The position numbers and the translations under genes were made by a program. The notes under the pieces are model-generated. The model saw only the letters and a program-made list of their open reading frames with translations, searched no databases and was not told the DNA's origin. Below, piece after piece: positions 1-5,292 of a DNA stretch of 6,027 nt (within the stretch, counting starts at the first letter, position 1; the number at the start of each line of letters is the position of its first letter). The DNA is taken from contig JAOPWO010000282.1 in assembly GCA_025965635.1 (NCBI GenBank), positions 1 to 6,027 on the forward strand, in the 5' to 3' direction. The stretch comes from Modestobacter sp. (lineage in GTDB: Bacteria; Actinomycetota; Actinomycetes; Mycobacteriales; Geodermatophilaceae).

Positions 1-185
1 CCGCCGGGGAGACCGCAGCCGAGCATCAGGTCGTCGATGTCGGTGGGCTCGAGCTCAGGGACCTGGTCCAGCGCCGCGCGCACGATGGTCGCGGTGAGGT
101 CGTCGGGACGCAGGTCCTTCAGCGAGCCCTTGAAGGCCAGCCCGATCGGGGAGCGCGCGGTCGCGACGATGACGGCTTCGGGCAT
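1..185 (-). CDS. Thiolase / acetyl-CoA acetyltransferase, N-terminal part (3' end outside window)
   Basis: Seen: 61 complete codons from an ATG at 185, running off the left edge without a stop. The protein begins MPEAVIVATARSPIG, the classic first strand and turn of the thiolase fold, and continues with KGSLKDLRPDDL and the DDLMLGCG segment that ends the first beta-alpha unit. A GGAGG (190-194) lies 4 bases before the ATG and supports this start. Known: thiolases condense two acyl-CoA molecules or cleave 3-ketoacyl-CoA in the cytoplasm, using a Cys near residue 90 and a C-terminal His/Cys pair. None of these catalytic residues is inside the window, so activity and the degradative versus biosynthetic type cannot be judged. 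The sequence resembles mycobacterial FadA3-type thiolases as I remember them. It lies 79 bases downstream of the SGNH hydrolase on the same strand, so co-transcription is likely. Family assignment is firm; substrate is unknown. Confidence 0.9.
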   Translation of the reverse strand, partial: MPEAVIVATARSPIGLAFKGSLKDLRPDDLTATIVRAALDQVPELEPTDIDDLMLGCGLPG

Positions 186-203
186 GGGGCCTCCACGATG
201 GGG

Positions 204-221
204 CGCCGCCGGAGGGCGGCG
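204..221. repeat. Short perfect hairpin between hydrolase and thiolase genes
   Basis: The top strand reads CGCCGCC, then GGAG, then GGCGGCG: a 7-bp all-GC stem with a 4-base loop in the 79-base gap between the hydrolase stop (265) and the thiolase start (185). No T-tract follows on either strand. It could attenuate or partly terminate transcription from the hydrolase into the thiolase, or stabilise a processed mRNA end. In DNA this rich in GC, a 7-bp GC stem can also arise by chance. Confidence 0.35.
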
Positions 222-264
222 ACGGGCGTCGGGTCGAGGCCGAACCTACTCCGCGGTAGCCCGG

Positions 265-1284
265 TCAGGCGGGGGCGTCCGGGGAGGTCGGCACGCCGGC
301 CTCCCCGGGTGCGGCGATGTCCGGCGGACGACGACGGCGCAGCCGCGCCCACGGTCCGCGGGGCCCGGTCTCCGCGCCGCGCACCGCGGTGGCCTGCACC
401 TCGGTGCCGGTGCGACCGGCGGCCTTGGCGGCGGCCTGGGCGACCGGGCGGACGGTGTCCCGGCGCATCCGCAGACCGCGGTCGGCGGCGGCCGGCCACA
501 CCCCCATCGCGTCGGCGACCGAGGGCAGCAGCACCGCCGCGGCCGCGGCGTACCCGGCCGCGGACGGGTGGAACTCGTCGCTGCTGAAGAGGTCCCGGTC
601 GGTGGCGAACTTGGGGCCGAGCACCGAGCCCAGCGATACCGTGCGCCCTCCCTCGGCGACCACGGCGATCGTCTGCGCTGCCGCTAGCTGCCGGCTCCAG
701 CGCCGGGCGAGCACCCGCAGCGGCTGACGGATGGGCCGGATGGTGCCGAGGTCGGGACAGGTGCCGACGACGACCTGGCAGCCGCCGGCAACCAGCGCCC
801 GGACCGCCTCGGCGAGGTTGCGCACCGACTCCGCCGGCCGGGCACGGCTGGTGACGTCGTTGGCACCGATCATGATCACGACCACGTCGGGTTGTTCGGC
901 CAGCGCCAGCTCCACCTGGCCGGCCAGCCGGGCGGACGTCGCACCGGTGGCGGCCAGGCGGATGAACCGGACCGGCCGCTCGGCCAGCTCGGTCAGCGCC
1001 GAGGCGATGAGCACGCCGGGGGTCTGCCCGGCCCGGTGGACGCCGAGCCCGACGGCGCTCGAGTCGCCGAGCATGGCCAGCACGATCGGCTTGCCCCGGC
1101 CGGCGCCGTAGCGCCCGTCACCGGTGGGCGGGTCGGCCGGGGCCCGCCGCACCTCGATCGTGCGCCGGGCGACCCGGGCCTCGTGGCGGAGCAGACCCAC
1201 CAGCCCGGCGCCGGCGATGCCGAGGCCGCCGCCGCCGTACATGGCCCCGGTCACCAGTCGCCGTGCCCTGCTCGCGCGTGTCAC
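265..1284 (-). CDS. SGNH/GDSL-type esterase-lipase, likely membrane-anchored or exported
   Basis: 339 residues. The SGNH hydrolase blocks are in order: block I GDSS with nucleophile Ser75, block II Gly114 in AATGATS, block III GAND with Asn142, and block V DEFHP with Asp236 and His239 completing the triad. Such enzymes hydrolyse acyl or acetyl esters of lipids or carbohydrates. Residues about 11-32 form a Gly/Ala/Leu-rich hydrophobic stretch after an Arg-rich start, suggesting a signal anchor, though arginines also follow it. After the triad comes an Ala/Arg/Pro-rich tail (about 260-339) that is probably disordered. The GTG start is chosen because GGGAGG (1294-1299) lies 9 bases upstream; a later ATG at residue 15 has no such site and would cut into the hydrophobic segment. 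The thiolase follows on the same strand. This order resembles Rv1075c (a GDSL-like esterase) followed by Rv1074c (FadA3), recalled rather than searched. Natural substrate unknown. Confidence 0.9.
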   Translation of the reverse strand: MTRASRARRLVTGAMYGGGGLGIAGAGLVGLLRHEARVARRTIEVRRAPADPPTGDGRYGAGRGKPIVLAMLGDSSAVGLGVHRAGQTPGVLIASALTELAERPVRFIRLAATGATSARLAGQVELALAEQPDVVVIMIGANDVTSRARPAESVRNLAEAVRALVAGGCQVVVGTCPDLGTIRPIRQPLRVLARRWSRQLAAAQTIAVVAEGGRTVSLGSVLGPKFATDRDLFSSDEFHPSAAGYAAAAAVLLPSVADAMGVWPAAADRGLRMRRDTVRPVAQAAAKAAGRTGTEVQATAVRGAETGPRGPWARLRRRRPPDIAAPGEAGVPTSPDAPA

Positions 1285-1334
1285 CCCGTCCGCCCTCCCG
1301 TTGCCGGTCGCTGCCGTGTCGCGAGCCGCAGCCC

Positions 1335-1364
1335 CTGATCAGCAGGCTAGCCACCACCTACGGT
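1335..1364 (+). promoter_or_regulatory. Candidate promoter for the DUF2252 gene within the divergent intergenic region
   Basis: The 86-base gap 1285-1370 must serve two divergent genes. On the plus strand TACGGT (1359-1364) fits the actinobacterial TANNNT -10 form. CTGATC (1335-1340) is a weak -35 match, 18 bases away. The -10 ends 6 bases before the GTG at 1371, the spacing expected of a leaderless transcript. Two small symmetric elements overlap it: the 8-bp palindrome CTGATCAG (1335-1342) and the CCACC-TAC-GGTGG hairpin (1354-1366), either of which could be an operator. The calls are read by eye and the consensus is loose. Confidence 0.3.
1344..1349 (-). promoter_or_regulatory. Candidate -10 element for the SGNH hydrolase gene
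   Basis: The minus strand reads TAGCCT here, a TANNNT-type -10. It would give a leader of roughly 50 bases that includes the GGGAGG ribosome site at 1294-1299. No convincing -35 is visible at the expected distance. It overlaps the plus-strand candidate promoter, so the two divergent genes may compete for polymerase. Weak evidence. Confidence 0.22.
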
Positions 1365-1370
1365 GGGGCC

Positions 1371-2726
1371 GTGTCCGACTGCGACGACCTCACCCCTTCC
1401 GACGACGGAGCGCGGCGGCAGCAGATCGTCGACGTCCTCGTGGACGCCTTCTCCGACCTGATGACCGCCGACGCCGACGCGTTCCGGACCAAGTTCCGCA
1501 AGATGGCGGCCGACCCGTTCGCCTTCTACCGCGGCTCTGCCTGCCTGTTCTACGCCGACATGACGACGACGACTGACCGGTGGAGCGACGAGCGGACGTC
1601 GCGGGTGTGGATCCAGGGCGACCTGCACGCGGAGAACTTCGGCACCTACATGGACGGGCAGGGCCGGATCGTCTTCGACGTCAACGACTTCGACGAGGCC
1701 TACCTGGGCCACGTCAGCTGGGACCTCCAGCGCTTCGCCGCCAGCTTCGCGCTGCTCGCCTGGCGCAAGGCGCTCGGCGACGACGTCATCCGGGAGATGC
1801 TCGGCCGCTACCTCGGGTCCTACCTGGACCAGGTGGCGGCCTTCACCCGCTCGGACGACGACCGGTCCTTCGCGCTGGTGCGGGAGAACACCCAGGGTGC
1901 GGTGCACGACGCGGTCCTGGCGACCACCGCGCGAACCCGGCTGGGGCTGCTGGACCGGCTGACCGTGGTGGAGAACTACGAGCGGCGGTTCGCCGACCGG
2001 CCGCGCAACCGGCGGCTGGACGACGACGAGCGCGACGTCGTGCTGCAGGCCATCGAGCGCTACCGGCAGACCGTGTCCCCGCCGCGTCGGCGCCGCGACG
2101 TCGCCTACGACGTGAAGGACGTCGTCGGCACCGGGGGGTTCGGCATCGGCAGCGCGGGGCTGCCGGCCTACAACGTGCTGCTGGAGGGCTACGACCAGGC
2201 GTTGGAGAACGACGTCGTGCTGTCGGTGAAGCAGGGCAACGTCCCCGCGCCCAGCCGGATCGTGCCGGACCCGGAGATCCGGTCGTACTTCGAGCACGAG
2301 GGCCACCGGACGGCGATGAGCCAGCGGGCGCTGCAGGCGAACGCCTCGCAGTTCCTCGGGCACACCGAGATCGGTGGCGTCGGCTTCGTGGTGTCGGAGC
2401 TGTCGCCCTACGAGGTGGACCTGGACTGGGAGGACCTGACCGAGCCGGAGGAGATCGGCCCGGTGCTGGACCAGCTGGGCCGGGCGACGGCGAAGCTGCA
2501 CTGCGTCGGCGACGCGGACAGCGACCACACGCTGGTGCCGTTCCAGACCGAAGAGGCGATCACCACGATGATCGGCGGACGCCGGGAGGAGTTCATCACC
2601 GACGTCGTCGACTTCGCGCACGCCTACGCGCACCGCACCCGGAACGACCACCGGTTGTTCGTCGACGCCTTCCGGGCCGGGGAGATCCCCGGGATCAGCT
2701 CGAGCGGCGCCCATCCGATCCGGTGA
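1371..2726 (+). CDS. DUF2252-family (COG4320-type) kinase-like protein
   Basis: 451 residues from the GTG at 1371. DUF2252 hallmarks in order: PFAFYRGSA (49-57), GDLHAENFG (83-91), FDVNDFDEA (102-110), WDLQRFAAS (117-125), VGTGGFGIGS (252-261), LSVKQG (284-289), QANASQFLGH (322-331) and LGRATAKLH (369-377). Known: the family is widespread and functionally uncharacterised. Seen: GDLHxxN plus NDFD strongly resembles the catalytic and metal loops of aminoglycoside/choline-kinase-like enzymes, while the later Gly-rich loop and Lys287 look like an ATP-binding N-lobe placed after them. Inference: a circularly permuted kinase-like phosphotransferase, probably cytoplasmic (no signal peptide or membrane segment). 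The frame stays open upstream to an ATG at 1263, but that would overlap the divergent hydrolase and add a Pro/Arg-rich low-complexity leader, so GTG 1371 is preferred. There is no proper Shine-Dalgarno sequence, suggesting leaderless translation. It is divergent from the hydrolase and convergent with the acetyltransferase, so probably a single-gene unit. Substrate unknown. Confidence 0.88.
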   Translation: MSDCDDLTPSDDGARRQQIVDVLVDAFSDLMTADADAFRTKFRKMAADPFAFYRGSACLFYADMTTTTDRWSDERTSRVWIQGDLHAENFGTYMDGQGRIVFDVNDFDEAYLGHVSWDLQRFAASFALLAWRKALGDDVIREMLGRYLGSYLDQVAAFTRSDDDRSFALVRENTQGAVHDAVLATTARTRLGLLDRLTVVENYERRFADRPRNRRLDDDERDVVLQAIERYRQTVSPPRRRRDVAYDVKDVVGTGGFGIGSAGLPAYNVLLEGYDQALENDVVLSVKQGNVPAPSRIVPDPEIRSYFEHEGHRTAMSQRALQANASQFLGHTEIGGVGFVVSELSPYEVDLDWEDLTEPEEIGPVLDQLGRATAKLHCVGDADSDHTLVPFQTEEAITTMIGGRREEFITDVVDFAHAYAHRTRNDHRLFVDAFRAGEIPGISSSGAHPIR

Positions 2727-2750
2727 GCCGGGGCCGGCTCACCGGATCGG
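2715..2750. terminator. Bidirectional terminator: perfect 17-bp inverted repeat spanning both convergent stop codons
   Basis: The arm CCGATCCGGTGAGCCGG (2715-2731) is followed by GG and then its exact reverse complement (2734-2750). The pairing is perfect over 17 bp; allowing a physical loop leaves about 15 bp of stem. The DUF2252 stop TGA (2724-2726) and the acetyltransferase stop (TCA at 2739-2741 on the top strand) occupy mirror positions and pair with each other in the stem. Each gene therefore ends inside the hairpin. No T-run follows on either strand, as is common for hairpin terminators in GC-rich actinobacteria. The length and exactness make chance unlikely; the terminator role is inferred from placement between convergent genes only 12 bases apart. 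Confidence 0.85.
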
Positions 2751-3200
2751 CAGCTCGATCACCATGCCGCGGTGCGGGCCGACCGGGCGCAGCTCGTACT
2801 CGTCGGTGACGGGCCGGAAACCGATCCGCGCGTAGAAGCCGACGGCGGCGGCCCGGGCGTCGCACCACACGAGGTCGGCGCCACGCTGCACCACCCGGCT
2901 GAGCCCCGCGGCCACCAGGGCGCGGCCGACGCCGAGCCGGCGGACCTGCGGGTCGGTGGCCATCCCGCGCAGCTGCCAGGGCGCCTCGGCCTCGAGCCAG
3001 GGGCAGTCGCGGGGGTGGAAGCGGACGACGCCGACGATGTCGCCGTCGAGGCGGGCCGCCAGGTGCAGCGCGTACGGGGCGTCGTCGCCGTCCATCTCCA
3101 GCGGGCGTCCCTGGCGGAGTTCCTGGGCGCGCAGGGGGTAGGTGTCCCCGGCCGCCACCTGCTCGATGGAGATCGTCCCGGGGTGGACCTCGCTGCTCAC
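2739..3200 (-). CDS. GNAT-family N-acetyltransferase
   Basis: 153 residues, a normal length for a single-domain GNAT. Motif A is clear: the strand WQLRGMATDP (75-84) leads into VRRLGVGRAL (86-95), with the R-x-x-G-x-G pyrophosphate-binding loop for acetyl-CoA at Arg87, Gly90 and Gly92. Motif B follows as AVGFYARIGFRPV (119-131), where Tyr123 is in the position of the usual general acid. The strand around 44-60 (ALHLAARLDGDIVGVVRF) precedes them as expected. Role: transfers acetyl from acetyl-CoA to an amine of a small molecule or protein; the sequence does not reveal the acceptor. It starts with GTG at 3200, with no Shine-Dalgarno sequence. A -10-like CAGAAT sits 6 bases upstream, so it may be leaderless. 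The stop lies inside the palindrome shared with the DUF2252 gene. It is downstream of the VWA gene on the same strand after 91 bases containing hairpins, so it is probably a separate unit. Confidence 0.9.
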   Translation of the reverse strand: MSSEVHPGTISIEQVAAGDTYPLRAQELRQGRPLEMDGDDAPYALHLAARLDGDIVGVVRFHPRDCPWLEAEAPWQLRGMATDPQVRRLGVGRALVAAGLSRVVQRGADLVWCDARAAAVGFYARIGFRPVTDEYELRPVGPHRGMVIELPIR

Positions 3201-3206
3201 AGGACC

Positions 3207-3212
3207 ATTCTG
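3207..3212 (-). promoter_or_regulatory. Candidate -10 element for the acetyltransferase gene (leaderless spacing)
   Basis: The minus strand reads CAGAAT at 3212-3207, followed by 6 bases and then the GTG at 3200. It differs from TANNNT only at the first base. No recognisable -35 lies upstream, where GC-rich hairpin sequence occurs. It is offered because the gene lacks a ribosome-binding site and needs some start signal. Low confidence. Confidence 0.22.
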
Positions 3213-3216
3213 TCCG

Positions 3217-3266
3217 CCGCGGGGCGGCCCCTCCGCGGGGTCCCACCCCGAGCCTGCAGTGGTGGG
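3217..3266 (-). terminator. Hairpin cluster downstream of the VWA gene, possible terminator
   Basis: In the 91-base gap after the VWA stop there are two inverted repeats. The first is CCCACC (3242-3247) with GGTGGG (3261-3266), a 6-bp stem with a 13-base loop. The second is CCGCGGGG (3217-3224) with CCCC (3228-3231) and GCGG (3235-3238), 8 bp interrupted by a 3-base bulge. There is no T-tract. Either could end the AAA+/VWA transcript before the acetyltransferase gene. The stems are modest for such GC-rich DNA, so this remains tentative. Confidence 0.35.
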
Positions 3267-3291
3267 GGGCGCCGGGGTCCGCCGACCTTCC

Positions 3292-5289
3292 TCACCGGCC
3301 GCGGCGGCCGCGGCGTGCCCTCAGGTAGTCGGCGACGACGTACTCACCGAGCCGCTCGCTGTCCGGGGTGAACACCCGCCCACCGGCCCGGGCGGTGATG
3401 TCGTGCACGAAGTCGACGAGGCCGGGTTCGGGGTCGAGGGCGAAGACGTTCAGCGTGGCGCCGGACCGGGCGCAGCGCTCCACCTCCGCCACCGTCCGGG
3501 CGATGGTCTCCGGCATCGGCGGCCAGCAGAAGTACGGCGTCCCGTCGTCCTCCAGGTGAGCGGTCGGCTCCCCGTCGGTGACGACCAGGATCACCGGCTC
3601 CGCGTCGCGGTGCCGGGCCAGGAACCGCCGGGCCAGCATCAGCCCGTGCTGCAGGTTGGTGCCCTGCAGCGTGTCGACCGACAGCTCGGCGAGCGTCTCC
3701 GGGCGCAGCACCTGGGCGACCGAGGAGAAACCGATGATCTCGATGGCGTCCTGCGGGAAACGGGTGGTGACCAGCGAGTGCAGGGCCATCGCGGTGGACT
3801 TGGCGGCGCCCCACGTGCCGCGCAACGCCATCGAGTAGGACAGGTCGACCAGGAGCGCGACCGCCGCGCCGGTGCGCCGCTCGGTCTCCACCACCTCGAA
3901 GTCCTCGACGCCGATCTGCACCCGCCGGTCGCCGTCCTCACGCGGCTCCCCGGCGTGCCGCAGGACGGCGTTGCGGACGGTGCGGACCACGTCCAGCGGC
4001 TGCTCGTCGCCGAACCGCCACTCCCGCGAGCTCCCGGTCAGCTCGCCGGCCGACCCCGCGTCGGCCACGTCGTGGTCGCCCCGGCCGGTCGCCGACAGCG
4101 TCGCGAAGACCCGCCGCAGGGCGGTGGCCCCGAGCCGGCGGACGGCCTTCGCGGACAGCTCGAGCCGGCCCTCCGAGCGCTGCAGGTAGCCCTGCCGCTC
4201 CAGCTCGCGCTCCAGCCGGCGCAGCGCGGCCAGGTCGTCGACCGCCGAACGGCCCAGCGCCTGCTCCAGCAGCTCCTCGTCGACGTCGGCCAGCGACGCG
4301 CCGGCGTATCCCTGCGACAACTGGGAGGACAGCGCCTCCAGGTCGGCGAGTTCGGCGACCGCGGTGGTGGCGTCGCCCAGCCCGAGGCCCTGCTCCCCGT
4401 CGGGGAGTGGACCGCGCTGACCCCAGGGCAGGTCGGGTCGCGCCTGGCGCAGAGCGTCGGACAGGTGCGACATCTCGCTCTGCAACCCCAGGTCGCCCAT
4501 GGCCTGGGCCATGAGCTCCTGCAGCTCCGCCCGCTGGTCGGGCGACAGCCCGGCCAGCATCCGTTCCTGGGCGGCCGCTCGGCGGGCCAGCGAGTCGATC
4601 AGCTCGTCGACCGACTGCGGGTCGTCGGGGAAGAACTGCCCGTGCTCGGCCATGAAGTCGGCGAACTGCTGCCCGGTGTCCTCGCCGCGGTTGTGCGCGT
4701 CGACCAGCGCGGACAGGTCGGCGACCATGTCCTTGACCGCATGCATCCCGGCGCCGTCGCCGTCCTGCATCGCCTGCAGGGCCTGCTTCATGCCCTGGAA
4801 GGAGCTGTCCAGCACCTCGCGGCGCAGCAGGTCCTCGATCTCCCGGTACGCCTGCGCGGCCTCGGCGGACCGCCAGTCGTGGTCCTTGAGTGCCCGCACG
4901 GCACCGGCGGTGTCCTGCGGCAGTGCGTCGAGCTCGGCCTCGGCGAGCCGGGCGGCGTCGTCCGGGTCGGGGAACAGCGTGCGCCGTTCGGCGGTCACGG
5001 CCCGGTCGAGCAGTTCGCGGACCTGCTCCAGCGTGCCGTCCATCCGGCCGGCCTGGCGCGCCTGCCGCAGTCGGTCGCGGACCGAGCGGCGCAGCTGGTC
5101 CAGGCCCGGTCGGTCGTCGACGCCGCGGCGGAGCAGGTCGCGCAGCGCCTCCCGCACCCCGCTGCCGGCCAGCACCGAGTCGCCGAGCTCGTCGACGGCA
5201 GCAGCCACGTCGTAGGGCGGGGCCAGCGGGTCGGGCCCGCCGTGCCAACGCCCGTACCGGTACCCCCGGTCGGAACGCCGCCGAGGCAT
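3292..5289 (-). CDS. VWA domain protein, partner of the AAA+ chelatase-like ATPase (Rv0959-type)
   Basis: 665 residues. The C-terminal VWA domain (about 474-650) has an intact metal-ion-dependent adhesion site: DLSYS with Asp482, Ser484 and Ser486, then Thr544 in GTNLQHG, and TDG with Asp572. The N-terminal 470 residues are mostly helical and charged, with many Leu/Glu/Arg/Gln and an acidic, Gln-rich middle. The protein starts with a basic RRRSDRGYRYGRW motif. There is no signal peptide or membrane span, so it is cytoplasmic. Known: VWA proteins beside AAA+ ATPases (BchD, CoxE, ViaA types) act as adaptors that bring clients or metal to the ATPase. Length and layout match Rv0959 of M. tuberculosis (about 670 residues, recalled). 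The ATG at 5289 lies 3 bases after the ATPase stop with no strong ribosome site, so translation is probably coupled. The client is unknown; a metal-chelatase role is only one option, and no tetrapyrrole gene is nearby. Confidence 0.9.
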   Translation of the reverse strand: MPRRRSDRGYRYGRWHGGPDPLAPPYDVAAAVDELGDSVLAGSGVREALRDLLRRGVDDRPGLDQLRRSVRDRLRQARQAGRMDGTLEQVRELLDRAVTAERRTLFPDPDDAARLAEAELDALPQDTAGAVRALKDHDWRSAEAAQAYREIEDLLRREVLDSSFQGMKQALQAMQDGDGAGMHAVKDMVADLSALVDAHNRGEDTGQQFADFMAEHGQFFPDDPQSVDELIDSLARRAAAQERMLAGLSPDQRAELQELMAQAMGDLGLQSEMSHLSDALRQARPDLPWGQRGPLPDGEQGLGLGDATTAVAELADLEALSSQLSQGYAGASLADVDEELLEQALGRSAVDDLAALRRLERELERQGYLQRSEGRLELSAKAVRRLGATALRRVFATLSATGRGDHDVADAGSAGELTGSSREWRFGDEQPLDVVRTVRNAVLRHAGEPREDGDRRVQIGVEDFEVVETERRTGAAVALLVDLSYSMALRGTWGAAKSTAMALHSLVTTRFPQDAIEIIGFSSVAQVLRPETLAELSVDTLQGTNLQHGLMLARRFLARHRDAEPVILVVTDGEPTAHLEDDGTPYFCWPPMPETIARTVAEVERCARSGATLNVFALDPEPGLVDFVHDITARAGGRVFTPDSERLGEYVVADYLRARRGRRGR

Positions 5290-5292
5290 CGT

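Noticed and set aside
243..268. A promoter for the thiolase: minus-strand TAGGTT (243-248) with CTGACC (263-268)
   Set aside because: The spacer would be only 14 bases, too short for a standard promoter. Read-through from the hydrolase gene is simpler.
37..687. Plus-strand open frames opposite the thiolase and hydrolase genes
   Set aside because: Low-complexity Gly/Arg/Ala-rich translations with no domain. The minus strand encodes clear thiolase and SGNH motifs here.
1263..1370. An extended N-terminus for the DUF2252 protein starting at the ATG at 1263
   Set aside because: It would overlap the divergent hydrolase start, add a Pro/Arg/Ser-rich leader unlike the family, and place the promoter elements inside coding sequence. 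The GTG at 1371 is a better fit.
1347..2714. A 455-codon open frame on the minus strand opposite the DUF2252 gene
   Set aside because: Its product is Val/Arg/Pro/Gly/His-rich with no recognisable domain. It is the usual antisense shadow of a high-GC gene, and the plus strand carries clear DUF2252 motifs.
1580..2809. A 409-codon plus-strand frame overlapping the DUF2252 gene and running into the acetyltransferase
   Set aside because: It is Arg/Gly/Ala/Pro-rich low complexity, out of frame with the DUF2252 motifs, and crosses the terminator palindrome.
3938..5248. A 436-codon minus-strand frame inside the VWA gene
   Set aside because: It is an Arg/Ala/Gly/Pro-rich out-of-frame translation of the VWA coding sequence, whose own frame has an intact MIDAS and normal composition.
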